DNA of 64,000 bases from Candidatus Nitrosopumilus sp. (GTDB lineage: Archaea > Thermoproteota > Nitrososphaeria > Nitrososphaerales > Nitrosopumilaceae). Positions 27,100 through 35,777 of this stretch are shown here, in pieces. The stretch is taken from positions 62,001 through 126,000 of the forward strand of contig JABSRD010000006.1 in NCBI GenBank assembly GCA_013215285.1, read 5' to 3'. The notes under the pieces were generated by a model. The model did no database searches. It was not told the DNA's origin and worked only from the letters and a program-made list of their open reading frames with translations. The position numbers were made by a program, and so were the translations under genes. How positions within the stretch are numbered: position 1 is the stretch's first letter; every line of letters starts with the position of its first letter.

Positions 27100-27596
27100 A
27101 CTCTTCTTCCTCTTTTTCCACCTTTCTTTCTGGTGGTGTCATGAGGGATAGGTGTTACATCATCAATTCTTCCAATTTTAAATCCACCTCTTGCTATTGC
27201 TCTAATTGCAGCTTGTGCACCTGGACCTGGTACTCTAGAACCAACTCCTCCAACTGCACGGACTCTGATGTGAAATCCTGTAAATCCTTTATTTTTTGCA
27301 GTTTCTACAACTGCATTAGCAGCTTTCATTGCTGCAAATGGTGATGATTCATATCTATCAGCATTTACATGAACTCCGCCTGAACTAATGGCAAGAGTTT
27401 CTCCGCCAGTCAAATCAGTCATATGGATAATTGTATTGTTGTAACTGCTGTAAATGTGAACAATTCCCCACTTTTCAGGACCTTCTTTTTTTGTCTCTGG
27501 TTGAGATTTTGTTTCTACTTTAGCCTCAGTTTTTTCTTCCTCAACTGGTGCCTCAGTTTTCTCAACTGGTGCTTCTTTGACTTCGGTTTCAGACAA
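27096..27596 (-). CDS. rps11: 30S ribosomal protein S11 with acidic N-terminal extension
   Basis: The conserved S11 core begins at [20 protein letters not shown] and ends in [20 protein letters not shown] place the start at TTG 27596, about 27 bases after a TTTTTTAAACC TATA box; the upstream ATG at 27647 would add a non-conserved stretch across that promoter. Ahead of the core lies a Glu/Lys/Thr/Pro-rich tail of about 40 residues with repeated [16 protein letters not shown] units, unusual for S11. S11 binds the 30S platform near the E site. Confidence 0.93.
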   Translation of the reverse strand: MSETEVKEAPVEKTEAPVEEEKTEAKVETKSQPETKKEGPEKWGIVHIYSSYNNTIIHMTDLTGGETLAISSGGVHVNADRYESSPFAAMKAANAVVETAKNKGFTGFHIRVRAVGGVGSRVPGPGAQAAIRAIARGGFKIGRIDDVTPIPHDTTRKKGGKRGRRV

Positions 27597-27713
27597 TGAA
27601 TACTCACGTCTTAAAGGGTTTAAAAAACATTGATTTTCAAATATCATCTAAATTTAGTTACTTGGCTTGAAATTGATGATTGTTCATATAGTTTCGCCCT
27701 CTGAATTCTTTCA

Positions 27714-28031
27714 ATGGTGTCATTTTTTTTAATTATTGCAATTGTAATTACAACTGCTTTACTTGGGTCTGTTGCTTATCAATTCCTAACACCGATCAAT
27801 GATATGATTTTATCACCTTTAGAACAAAAATGTCAACTAATTGCTAATGAGGGATACAAAATTCATACGATTTATCCTGATTCTAATCCTGATGAACTTC
27901 TTGAAAGTGATATGAAACGATTATTGTATTTAGATAAAATATGGATTAACGAATGTGTTTCCACTCTTCCTGCTGATTCAATATTTAATATTGTAAATAA
28001 TGTAGAACGAAATTTTTCTTATGGTGAATAA
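27714..28031 (+). CDS. Membrane-anchored small hypothetical protein (105 aa)
   Basis: A single N-terminal hydrophobic helix (about residues 3-24, SFFLIIAIVITTALLGSVAY) with the remainder predicted outside, containing two cysteines (KCQL and NECV) that could form a disulfide. No recognised family. It ends immediately before the convergent thiL stop. Confidence 0.6.
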   Translation: MVSFFLIIAIVITTALLGSVAYQFLTPINDMILSPLEQKCQLIANEGYKIHTIYPDSNPDELLESDMKRLLYLDKIWINECVSTLPADSIFNIVNNVERNFSYGE

Positions 28032-28982
28032 CTATCTAAAATGTTTCCATCCTAAATCTTTAAGCAGTGTGGTTCGGTTGTTCTCTTGAATAAAAACACC
28101 TTTACCTGATGTAACATATCCGATTTCAATAATTGGAATTTTAAGCAATTTTGCATTTTTTTTAATTATTTGTTTATGTTTTGCTGATATGGTAAATACA
28201 AACTCATACTCTTCGCCTCCATGAAAAATTAAATCATTTAAATCAAGTTTTTGAGATTTTGCAAAATATTGTAAATCTTTCATGTAGGGAATATTGTTAA
28301 TGACAAATTTCTTTTTACTTTGTTTTGACATTTCATTTAATGTTGTAGATAACCCATCACTGGAGTCCATTGATGATGAAAAATACTTTTTATTTCTTAG
28401 TCCAAAACTAAGCTTAGGTTTTGGTTTTACAACTGATTTAATGGCTTTTCTAACAAAATTAGATTTTCCCCTTTTCTTACCAAGAAGTATTCTTAATCCT
28501 GCAGAAGTATATCCAAATGGCCCTGTGACGAATATTATGTCTCCTTTTTTAGATCCTTTTCGACTTACTAGGCTGTCTACTGTCCCAAAAATGCAGACAT
28601 TAAACACAAATTCTTTCCCTTCATTTGTATCGCCACCAAGAATTAAAATATCATATTCCACACATGCTTTTCTAAAACCATTTGCAATTTCATCAATTTT
28701 TAAGCGCGATGTAGTTTTTGGAAGATTCACCGAAATTAGTCCGTATTGAGGTTTGATTCCTTTTGCAGCAAAATCACTTACACATGCAACAACACTCTTT
28801 CGTGCAGCATCCATTAATTTCATTTTAGATGGTATGTCTGTACTTTCTACCATTGTGTCTGTTTTTGCAGCGATTTTGGTTTTACCTAAATTAAAAATTT
28901 CGACATCTTCAGAAACAAATTTTTTATTTCCTAATTTCCTTTGAAAGATTTTGATAATCAAAGATTCATCTAATTTGGTCAT
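28032..28982 (-). CDS. thiL: Thiamine-monophosphate kinase
   Basis: 316 aa of the PurM/ThiL-like ATP-binding family. It has KTDTMVESTDIP with the metal-binding Asp, SVVACVSDFAAKGIKP, GGDTNEGKEF, VTGPFGYTSAGL and MDSSDGLSTTL. It phosphorylates TMP to the active cofactor TPP. Its start overlaps the 3' end of the phosphohexomutase gene, so both are co-transcribed. Confidence 0.93.
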   Translation of the reverse strand: MTKLDESLIIKIFQRKLGNKKFVSEDVEIFNLGKTKIAAKTDTMVESTDIPSKMKLMDAARKSVVACVSDFAAKGIKPQYGLISVNLPKTTSRLKIDEIANGFRKACVEYDILILGGDTNEGKEFVFNVCIFGTVDSLVSRKGSKKGDIIFVTGPFGYTSAGLRILLGKKRGKSNFVRKAIKSVVKPKPKLSFGLRNKKYFSSSMDSSDGLSTTLNEMSKQSKKKFVINNIPYMKDLQYFAKSQKLDLNDLIFHGGEEYEFVFTISAKHKQIIKKNAKLLKIPIIEIGYVTSGKGVFIQENNRTTLLKDLGWKHFR

Positions 28983-30264
28983 AGCTTTCTTTTACTAGTT
29001 TTAATGTATGTTTAACAATTTTTTTACATTTTTCTTCACTATTTGATTCTGCAGAAATTCTAATGATATCCTCTGTATTTGATTTCCTAATCAGAATCCA
29101 ACTATCATCATCGATAATACCTTTAATTCCATCCATTGTAATTATTTCTGAATATTCTTTTGATAATTTTGAACTTATATTCTCAATTATTTTGTCATGA
29201 AAATTTGAATCAGCTTTAATTTTATCTCTGATTTGATAATAGTTATCCATATAATTCAAAATTTCAGTGAATTTTTCATTTCCTAACATGGATGCAATTA
29301 ATCCACTTGTAAGAATTCCTTCTCTACAATAATTGAATTCTGGTAAAATAAAACCTGCACTACTTCCTTCACCACCTGCTTGAGCATTTGTTTTTAACAT
29401 GAGATCTATAACATTTGCCTCTCCAACTTTAGATCTTTGAACAGTACCTCCTTTTTCTTTAATGAATTTTTCAATTGATACACTTGTATCTATACTGAGA
29501 ACAAATTTTCTATATCCTAATTCTAGAGACTTGACAATTCCTAATCCTAATGTTACATCTGGGGTTTGTTTCTTTCCATTTTTAACCACCACTAAACGAT
29601 CTCCATCTAAATCAAATGCAAAACCAATTTCTTTGTTATTGGATGTTGTAATTAATTCAGATAATTTATCAGATGTGGGATCAGGGCCTCTTGAACATCC
29701 TAAAAGTTCTTCATTAATCACTTTCACTTTACATCCAATTCTTTTTAGTAAATTAGGTGCAAAATTCTTTGCAGCCCCACCTCCTATATCTACGACTATT
29801 TCTGGTTGATTTTCAACATTTCCTATGATTTTTTCTGCATCATCAATATATGATGATGATATATTTTCTTCAATTCCAATTTTTGATTTTAAAATTGTTT
29901 GATGTTCAATAATTTGTGGTAATTCTTTTTCATTTATACCTCTTCCATCAATAATGAATTTCATTCCATTCCATTCTATTGGATTGTGTGATGAAGAAAT
30001 TACTAATCCTGTACCATATTTTCTTGCTTCTCTAAAAACTACTGGAGTTGGCACTGTTTCTAAATTGAACATGTTAATTCCATTTTTCATTAATACTGCA
30101 CTAGCTGTATCTTTTATCATAGAACCTGAAGGTCTGGTATCTTTTCCAATTACACATTTTTGTGATTTAATTAATGACGAAAAATTATTACAAAATTCTA
30201 ATATATCTTTTAAGTGTAAATCTTTTCCAAAAATTCCTCTAATGCCTGAAATTGTTTTCTTCAA
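28966..30264 (-). CDS. glmM: Phosphoglucosamine/phosphohexose mutase
   Basis: 432 aa alpha-D-phosphohexomutase. The phosphoserine loop is SSSHNP (residues 90-95), the magnesium loop is DLDGDR (about 218-223), and the sugar-binding loop is GGEGSS. It interconverts hexose 6- and 1-phosphates (glucosamine, glucose or mannose) for surface glycan precursors; substrate preference cannot be read from sequence. First gene of the glmM-thiL unit. Confidence 0.85.
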   Translation of the reverse strand: MKKTISGIRGIFGKDLHLKDILEFCNNFSSLIKSQKCVIGKDTRPSGSMIKDTASAVLMKNGINMFNLETVPTPVVFREARKYGTGLVISSSHNPIEWNGMKFIIDGRGINEKELPQIIEHQTILKSKIGIEENISSSYIDDAEKIIGNVENQPEIVVDIGGGAAKNFAPNLLKRIGCKVKVINEELLGCSRGPDPTSDKLSELITTSNNKEIGFAFDLDGDRLVVVKNGKKQTPDVTLGLGIVKSLELGYRKFVLSIDTSVSIEKFIKEKGGTVQRSKVGEANVIDLMLKTNAQAGGEGSSAGFILPEFNYCREGILTSGLIASMLGNEKFTEILNYMDNYYQIRDKIKADSNFHDKIIENISSKLSKEYSEIITMDGIKGIIDDDSWILIRKSNTEDIIRISAESNSEEKCKKIVKHTLKLVKESYDQIR

Positions 30265-30317
30265 TTAATCAAATTCGGAAAGACTTTTTATTAACTCTGA
30301 TGAATTTACCCAAACGT

Positions 30318-30391
30318 GCCTTGGTAGCTCAGCCTGGTAGAGCGAACGCCTCGTAAGCGTTAGGTCGCGGGTTCGTACCCCGTTCAAGGCT
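30318..30391 (+). tRNA. tRNA-Thr (anticodon CGU)
   Basis: Acceptor GCCTTGG pairs with TCAAGGC (one G-U); anticodon stem AACGC/GCGTT encloses loop CTCGTAA, giving CGU. The T loop is TTCGTAC. Discriminator U73, as in archaeal tRNA-Thr. No intron and no encoded CCA. Confidence 0.95.
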
Positions 30392-30422
30392 TTGAAAATT
30401 TTTAAAATTATTTAGAAAATTA

Positions 30423-30509
30423 TTAGGAAGTTGTTTCATCAAAGGTTTCAATATCTGTTTCTAGTTCTTTTCCTAAACCTTCCCACCATTGTTTAGTTTG
30501 ATCTGCCAT
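30423..30509 (-). CDS. Possible acidic micropeptide (28 aa)
   Basis: ATG at 30509 (MADQTKQWWEGLGKELE), TAA at 30423-30425. Acidic, soluble, tryptophan pair near the N-terminus. Codon use and the clean start just downstream of an AT-rich promoter-like stretch support it, but no homology can be claimed. Confidence 0.45.
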   Translation of the reverse strand: MADQTKQWWEGLGKELETDIETFDETTS

Positions 30510-30604
30510 TTCCCCTTGTAACTTAACTAAAATTATCCTTTATAGATCTGTCGATTGATCTATGGTTGATCACAATGTGATATATTCTAAATTTCTTTAA
30601 TTTT

Positions 30605-30781
30605 CTAATCCTTCTTTCTTTTTTTCTTTCGATATATGATGATCAAAAGTGTAATACCTGCACAGCCCCAAAATAACGGTGATAGTCCAGGTTCTATAGA
30701 CAATGGTTGTAATATGCCCATAAAACCTAATGACATTATTGCTATGAGAATTAATCCTATCACATCTAGCATTTTTGTCAT
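30605..30781 (-). CDS. Two-helix membrane protein (58 aa), divergent partner of 30833
   Basis: Read on the minus strand from ATG 30781 to TAG 30605-30607. Two hydrophobic helices (VIGLILIAIMSLGFMGIL and LFWGCAGITLLIIIY) are separated by a short loop containing EPG, and it ends in a very basic tail (RKKKRKKD). The layout closely mirrors the divergent plus-strand neighbour, including an EP loop and PLF before helix 2. A different minus frame here is a shadow. Function unknown. Confidence 0.6.
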   Translation of the reverse strand: MTKMLDVIGLILIAIMSLGFMGILQPLSIEPGLSPLFWGCAGITLLIIIYRKKKRKKD

Positions 30782-30803
30782 AATTTTTTTGTATAATCAA
30801 AAA

Positions 30804-30811
30804 GATATATG
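30804..30811. promoter_or_regulatory. TATA box shared by two divergent small membrane genes
   Basis: GATATATG is centred near 30807.5, about 26 bases from the minus-strand ATG (30781) and 25.5 bases from the plus-strand GTG (30833). ATATAT reads the same on both strands, so one element could drive leaderless transcripts both ways. Confidence 0.5.
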
Positions 30812-30832
30812 GTTTTGTAAATCAAATAATTT

Positions 30833-31045
30833 GTGGATAAGTACCTTCTAGTAATCTTAATCTTTATGGTTGTAACTATTCCTATAGCTTTTGTTGAACC
30901 CTCTACAGGAGATTTGAGAGATCCACCTCTTATCCCACTGTTTTATGCTGCAATAGCAGGAATAGTAATCATTGTTCTTTATAGCTCTTACAAAGAAAGA
31001 AAAGAACATCAAAAAGCTAATGTAAAAAGAAGATCTAAAAAATAG
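30833..31045 (+). CDS. Two-helix membrane protein (70 aa)
   Basis: Starts at GTG 30833, supported by TATA spacing. Helix 1 is LLVILIFMVVTIPIAFV, then a loop with EPSTGDLRDPP, then helix 2 (IPLFYAAIAGIVIIVLYSS), then a lysine/arginine-rich tail. It resembles the divergent 58-aa neighbour and may be an ancient paralogue. No known function. Confidence 0.65.
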   Translation: MDKYLLVILIFMVVTIPIAFVEPSTGDLRDPPLIPLFYAAIAGIVIIVLYSSYKERKEHQKANVKRRSKK

Positions 31046-31048
31046 ATT

Positions 31049-31330
31049 TTAAAGTTCTAATCCGAATGATTCAGCAATACTAGAGAATTTTACATAAGAA
31101 TCCAAGTATTGTCTTCCTTTAGTAGTAATTACAAAAGTATTCTTACCATCAAATTCGATTTTGTTAATTAGACCTGCACCAGTCAAATTTGTCAAGAATT
31201 TTGATAATCTTGAATGTGATAAGTTTGCTTTAGTTAGAAGAGATGTTGTTTTGATACCCTCTTGTCCTGATTGTTGAGTAACTGTAAGCACATCTGCAAC
31301 AATCTGCATACTAGTTCTATAGGAAACCAT
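31049..31330 (-). CDS. Winged-helix transcriptional regulator (93 aa), paralogue of 38271-38558
   Basis: YRTSMQIVADVLTVTQ opens the fold; recognition helix KANLSHSRLSKFLTNLTGAGLI is followed by a beta-wing (FDGKNTFVITTKGRQYL) and a C-terminal helix. This is the small archaeal winged-helix type. A paralogue with the same framework lies 7 kb away. Targets unknown; it may act on its membrane-protein neighbours. Confidence 0.83.
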   Translation of the reverse strand: MVSYRTSMQIVADVLTVTQQSGQEGIKTTSLLTKANLSHSRLSKFLTNLTGAGLINKIEFDGKNTFVITTKGRQYLDSYVKFSSIAESFGLEL

Positions 31331-31411
31331 ACGTAATTTAGTTTAAAACTCAGATATAAGGGTATTACCATCAATTCAGATCAGATAAATAATCTCTATC
31401 CTGATTTTTCA

Positions 31412-31996
31412 ATGGTGTCTTCATCGTCTATTCAGTGGTTTGATGATTTTGTTGGTGTTGCATATAGATACTATGATCTTAGAATGAATGTAGTTCCTTT
31501 ATTGACTGATAGAAAACAATCTACATCACTTTGGCATGATGTTATTCATTGGTGGGTAGATCCATCCATTAAAATCCGATTTGTAGAAATTGATGATGAC
31601 TACTGGTTCATTATGGGGGCTGATTCCCAAAAACCTACTACTAACATGTCTTTTTTTAAGAAATTACAAAAATCTGAAAATTATGAGCGATTTAAAAAAG
31701 GCCATGGTGGTGAAGCATATCTTCGATTGGGTGTATATACAGACAAGCCACTTAGTGATGTAAAAAAAAATGCAATGTGTAATTGTAATCATGAAGCTCA
31801 AGATCATGATGAAGGCGATAATGATGTATGTCTTTTCAACGATTGTGATTGTAAAAAATTCTCTAGTTTTCAGGTAAATTTATCGAAAAGAAAAAAAACT
31901 ATTACTGATATTAAATTTTTAGAAGAAAAAGATGTAAAAGATGATGTTCTTGCATGGAATTGTATTAATGTAAATAAATATTCAAAATCAGAATAA
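31412..31996 (+). CDS. Hypothetical protein with C-terminal Cys/His/Asp cluster (194 aa)
   Basis: The N-terminal two thirds are alpha/beta with many aromatic residues (DYWFIMGADSQKP). Near residue 130 it has CNCNHEAQDHDEGDNDVC followed by NDCDCKKF, a CxCxH...C...CxC pattern fit for metal binding. No other recognised motif and no membrane helix. Confidence 0.65.
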   Translation: MVSSSSIQWFDDFVGVAYRYYDLRMNVVPLLTDRKQSTSLWHDVIHWWVDPSIKIRFVEIDDDYWFIMGADSQKPTTNMSFFKKLQKSENYERFKKGHGGEAYLRLGVYTDKPLSDVKKNAMCNCNHEAQDHDEGDNDVCLFNDCDCKKFSSFQVNLSKRKKTITDIKFLEEKDVKDDVLAWNCINVNKYSKSE

Positions 31997-31998
31997 AT

Positions 31999-32202
31999 CT
32001 AATCCAAATCTTTGTTTACTCTAACATGTTCTCCAGGATAATGTTCTCCAATTTTTTTTGAATAACACTTTCCACATAGTAAACCCTCTATCTCCCATTC
32101 CTTCATTGGTTTGAAACGAAGTTCAATTTTTCCACTACAAATTGCACATTTCTCTTTTGTTCCCAAAGTGTTTTTGCTCTTTTTAATCAATATAAAAAAC
32201 AT
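31999..32202 (-). CDS. Small zinc-ribbon protein (67 aa)
   Basis: Two CxxC knuckles (CAICSG and CGKCYS) about 29 residues apart, separated by KIELRFKPMKEWEIEG, suggest a treble-clef or ribbon fold. The basic N-terminus fits nucleic-acid binding. It ends convergent with the upstream plus-strand gene. Function unknown. Confidence 0.62.
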   Translation of the reverse strand: MFFILIKKSKNTLGTKEKCAICSGKIELRFKPMKEWEIEGLLCGKCYSKKIGEHYPGEHVRVNKDLD

Positions 32203-32247
32203 ACTAGAATAAACTCTTCATCAAAAATCATGTTAAATATCACCTGT

Positions 32248-32307
32248 TTATATTGAATTTTGGTAGTAGTCTGGCCAATGTAAACCTCCTGCAAGATTTT
32301 TACTTGG
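32248..32307 (-). pseudogene. Possible short gene remnant (19 codons, no start)
   Basis: Between the zinc-ribbon gene and the AIPR gene a minus frame reads SKNLAGGLHWPDYYQNSI then stop. It has protein-like composition but is preceded at once by TAA and has no start codon, so it may be the C-terminal scrap of a lost gene. The evidence is compositional only. Confidence 0.2.
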
Positions 32308-32328
32308 TTAGACTTCTACCTTCTAAAA

Positions 32329-34080
32329 TCAGAATAAACTACCTGTTAGTTTTTTTAATGCTAAAATTTCATCTTCTTCCTGTCTAATTTTTTTATCAAT
32401 TACACGAAGCATTGAATCATTCCAAACATGTTGTGAAAAGAAATTATGTTTAGTATTTGCTAATTCAATTTCATCATCTACTACTGTATCTTCAAGAAAT
32501 TTAGTTACAATAACGTCTGTGAGTTTTAAAATTCTAGAGTTAAGTTTGAAACTACAAAAAATAGGCTCTAATTTTCTAATATCTACTTTAAAACCCTCAT
32601 CTGATTCAAGAATTTTTTTATAAAGTACTCTAAAGTAAACTGCAACAAAAAATAATGTCGCATATCTTTTAGTTTTATGACCTCCTTGTTTTCCATATTT
32701 TAATGATTTTTTTGCAAATTCTTTCACAAGATATGGATATAACAAAATTCTATAATCATCTTTTAAACTATCATTGAAAATGTAATCGTATTTACTTCCT
32801 CTTGGAAGAAATTGAGATGGTGAACTATATGCCTCAGTTGGTCTTTGCTCTATCCCTGCAACTAAACATTGAATTGCATCTTTTGCAACAATGACTTTTT
32901 TATGATTATCTGGCAGATAATTATTGTATATTGCATCTCCTTCATATTCACTTTGTTTTGATTTTGACTTCGTATCAAAAGAACCTGCTTGAATTTCATA
33001 AAAATAACCACAGTTTTTCAACTGTGACTTGATTGATTTATGAAAATCCATTAATGAAACTAAATCTTTACCTCTTACTGAATTTTGAGAATTTCTATAT
33101 TTTGTAATATTATTTTGTTCTTGTTCATCATCTGCTTTTATTATTGTAACTGTCATTGATCCTTCCATGTTTTTTGTTCTTTTAGCTTGGTCAAGAATAG
33201 AATTTGATGTTTGTGCACCATTAACAATTTGTGGTGCATGAAGTTCAATCAAATTATTCTCCAATTCTATGAAATCACTAACTACAATAGTAATACCATT
33301 GTTGTAATAGAAGAATTTGCCTGGATCATTTTGTAATGTTTCACGTAATCCTTTGTTAACTGTAGTCTTGAATTGCATCCATTGTCTGATGTTTGATTCA
33401 AAAACATACTCTCTACTTTTACTTACAAATTCAGTGAGTTCACGTAATTTCAAAATTCCTAGTATAGTATTCTCATATCTAAGCATTTTTTCTAGTTTAA
33501 TTGATGATTTTTTACCTGCTGCTGGTTTTTTAATCCTGTCCCATAATCTTTGAACTATTTTCTCTCCATCTATAACTTCTATAAACTCATCTTCATATTT
33601 CACTTTTTGATCAGTAACATAACAACATTTTATCTTGAGGTTTTTTTCTTTAATTTTTGTTACAAGTTGAGCTAATTCTGGTCTCATTTTTGTTACATCT
33701 TTTCCAAGTAATCTTTTTACATCTTCTTTGAATTTTGCAATTGCTTCTAGTGAGTGTGATGTGCCGTACTTTGATTGGAATAATCTAATCGTATTATCTG
33801 AGAAATCTACTGGAAGATACGCATCAATTCCAAGATCATTTGCACCATCAACAATTGCATCTGCTGCATCATCTTCTGTAGCCTCAAATACTCGTGTTAA
33901 CACCCATTGAAGAAAATTATTTCCTTTCTCAACTTCACTTTTAGAATTTTCAGCATATTCTTGAATACTTCCTAGAACATTCTCTGCAAATCCTTCAAGG
34001 GGCGGACTGGATTTTTTTTGTATTAGTAACATATGTGAACCTGGTATGTATTCTAATAATCCATTCTTATTTTGAGACAA
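32329..34080 (-). CDS. AIPR-family (abortive infection phage resistance) protein
   Basis: 583 aa. The AIPR core is clear: NIRQWMQFKTTVNKGLRETL, then PGKFFYYNNGITIVVSDF, HAPQIVNGAQTSNSI, and a helical C-terminal half. AIPR proteins occur in phage-defence islands and often next to restriction-modification genes; the mechanism is poorly known. Here it stands alone in a core region, without a methyltransferase or nuclease partner, which suggests lateral gain. Confidence 0.85.
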   Translation of the reverse strand: MSQNKNGLLEYIPGSHMLLIQKKSSPPLEGFAENVLGSIQEYAENSKSEVEKGNNFLQWVLTRVFEATEDDAADAIVDGANDLGIDAYLPVDFSDNTIRLFQSKYGTSHSLEAIAKFKEDVKRLLGKDVTKMRPELAQLVTKIKEKNLKIKCCYVTDQKVKYEDEFIEVIDGEKIVQRLWDRIKKPAAGKKSSIKLEKMLRYENTILGILKLRELTEFVSKSREYVFESNIRQWMQFKTTVNKGLRETLQNDPGKFFYYNNGITIVVSDFIELENNLIELHAPQIVNGAQTSNSILDQAKRTKNMEGSMTVTIIKADDEQEQNNITKYRNSQNSVRGKDLVSLMDFHKSIKSQLKNCGYFYEIQAGSFDTKSKSKQSEYEGDAIYNNYLPDNHKKVIVAKDAIQCLVAGIEQRPTEAYSSPSQFLPRGSKYDYIFNDSLKDDYRILLYPYLVKEFAKKSLKYGKQGGHKTKRYATLFFVAVYFRVLYKKILESDEGFKVDIRKLEPIFCSFKLNSRILKLTDVIVTKFLEDTVVDDEIELANTKHNFFSQHVWNDSMLRVIDKKIRQEEDEILALKKLTGSLF

Positions 34081-34155
34081 TTCTCTTTTCTAATATGTTA
34101 TATATTTAGAGAATCTGGTAATTATGTAATAACTCTGTTTTGGATATGATGTAAT

Positions 34156-34563
34156 TTGCTAAAAAAAATAATTATTGTTCTGGTTATCGGAATCGTGATC
34201 CTTGGAATTATTACTATGTCCACTTTCAATAATTCTACTGAAACAAGTAATGATACTGATTTAATTATAGAATCTGATGTCATAATGCCTTCCAAAGTAT
34301 CTCGTCCTGGGTGTGAAGAAGATGATAGATGTTACATTCCATCTCAAATTGTTATTGAACATGGAAAACAAGTAATATGGATAAATGAAGATTCAGCCTT
34401 TCATAGTGTTACTTCTGGTTTTTACGGTGAACCTACTGAACTTTTTGATAGTGGCCATCTTAATCCGTACCAATCATTCTCTTTTACTTTTGATGAAATT
34501 GGAATTTATGATTACTATTGTACATTACATCCATGGATGGATGGACAAGTCATTGTTGAATAA
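34156..34563 (+). CDS. Membrane-anchored cupredoxin (plastocyanin-like)
   Basis: TTG start at 34156. An N-terminal hydrophobic helix (IIIVLVIGIVILGIITM) anchors or exports it. The blue-copper ligands are all present: His83 (AFHSV), Cys122, His125 and Met128 (YYCTLHPWM). CEEDDRC could form a disulfide. Ammonia-oxidising archaea use many such small copper proteins for extracytoplasmic electron transfer, probably in place of cytochromes c. Its stop touches the tRNA-Cys gene on the other strand. Confidence 0.9.
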   Translation: MLKKIIIVLVIGIVILGIITMSTFNNSTETSNDTDLIIESDVIMPSKVSRPGCEEDDRCYIPSQIVIEHGKQVIWINEDSAFHSVTSGFYGEPTELFDSGHLNPYQSFSFTFDEIGIYDYYCTLHPWMDGQVIVE

Positions 34564-34634
34564 GGTACCCGAGGGAGTCGAACCCCCTTGTATAAGCTTT
34601 GCAGGCTCACGCATAACCGTTCTGCCAGAGTACC
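34563..34634 (-). tRNA. tRNA-Cys (anticodon GCA)
   Basis: On the minus strand, acceptor GGTACTC pairs with GGGTACC, discriminator U73 (a Cys identity base). Anticodon stem TGAGC/GCTTA with loop CTGCAAA gives GCA. The T loop is TTCGACT. No intron. The discriminator base overlaps the last base of the convergent cupredoxin stop. Confidence 0.94.
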
Positions 34635-34672
34635 GTTGTAAAAAACATAAAATGAACAATTAACTCTTTAGA

Positions 34673-34894
34673 TTAGAATTTCTGAAATGGTTTTGAAGCC
34701 AGCTTTACATCTTCACCTTTTACAGTTTTTCTACCTGCATGAGCTGCCATATCCACTGCACTTTTTGCAATACCTCCAGCAAGTTCTTCAACTATTCTTC
34801 TTAACTCATCTGCTGATTCATCACTAACTCTTTCAGCTCCTGCCTTCTTCAAAATTCTATACATAGCAGATAGTCCCAGTTCTGAAGATTTCAT
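34673..34894 (-). CDS. Archaeal histone
   Basis: 73 aa histone fold. It contains the basic start ELGLSAMYRILKKAGAERVS, the central helix SADELRRIVEELAGGIAKSAVDMA, and AHAGRKTVKGEDVKLA, the classic histone loop-helix end. It lacks N- and C-terminal tails, as usual in archaea, and would dimerise and wrap DNA. Monocistronic, downstream of tRNA-Cys on the same strand and divergent from tatD. Confidence 0.96.
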   Translation of the reverse strand: MKSSELGLSAMYRILKKAGAERVSDESADELRRIVEELAGGIAKSAVDMAAHAGRKTVKGEDVKLASKPFQKF

Positions 34895-34990
34895 GAATTC
34901 TATTTTAGTTTTTTCTGAAAAAAGATAACGAGTGAAAAAATATCACTAAGGAATCGATTTATACAGACTATTTTAAGAATTGATAAAGAA

Positions 34991-35746
34991 ATGACATGGT
35001 ATTTTGATTCACACATTCATTTGTCTGATTACACATATTCTTCTGATATAAAATTTATTTTAAAGGAGATGGAAATTTTAAAAATAAAAGCTTGTTGTGT
35101 TTCAATGAATTATGAAAATTCTTTAGAAACTTTAAACCTCACAAAAAAAAGTAAACTAGTTTTACCTTTTATTGGAATTCATCCTGAATGTGCAAATGAC
35201 AAACTTGAACCAATTACTGATTTGATAGAAGAAAATAATCAAAGTCTTTCTGGAATAGGGGAAATAGGATTGGATCCTACTTATGTTAAAAATAATGAAG
35301 ATACTAAAAGACAAATCCATGTTTTTGAAACATTGTTATCTCTTGCAGAAAAATTTAACAAACCTGTTTCTATTCATTCAAGAAAAAGCCTTGATAATAT
35401 TCTTCAAATCATGACTTCCTATAATACCAAACATGCGTTACTCCATTGGTTTGATGGTAGTAAAAAACAACTTCAGAAAGCTATGGATATGGACTTTTTT
35501 GTTTCATATGGGCCTGTAATGGTATATGCAAATGATAAACAAACTTTGTTGTCTAAAACTGATGAATCTAAAATCCTTGTTGAAACTGATGGTCCTGTGA
35601 GATTTTCTAGGTGTTTTGAAATGAAATCTGGGCAAATTAGCTTTATCCCTAGTGTGATCTTTTGTGCTTCTAAAATTTTAGGGAAATCCTTTGATGACAT
35701 GACATTATTACTAGAAAAAAACTCAAATTCTTATCTTGGAATATAG
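34991..35746 (+). CDS. TatD-family metal-dependent hydrolase
   Basis: 251 aa. Metal ligands are visible as SHIHLSD (HxH at residues 8 and 10), GEIGLD, PVSIHSRKSL, LLHWFDG and ETDGP. The family includes 3'-5' DNA exonucleases and tRNA/peptide-linked hydrolases. It is followed by rps17e after 31 bases and may be co-transcribed. Confidence 0.9.
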   Translation: MTWYFDSHIHLSDYTYSSDIKFILKEMEILKIKACCVSMNYENSLETLNLTKKSKLVLPFIGIHPECANDKLEPITDLIEENNQSLSGIGEIGLDPTYVKNNEDTKRQIHVFETLLSLAEKFNKPVSIHSRKSLDNILQIMTSYNTKHALLHWFDGSKKQLQKAMDMDFFVSYGPVMVYANDKQTLLSKTDESKILVETDGPVRFSRCFEMKSGQISFIPSVIFCASKILGKSFDDMTLLLEKNSNSYLGI

Positions 35747-35777
35747 GTATAAAATACCCCAATTGATTTTGTGAAGA

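Noticed and set aside
30597-30851. A 67-aa minus frame and a 71-aa plus frame
   Set aside because: Both overlap the 58-aa membrane protein read in another minus frame, which has two clean hydrophobic helices, a basic tail and correct TATA spacing.
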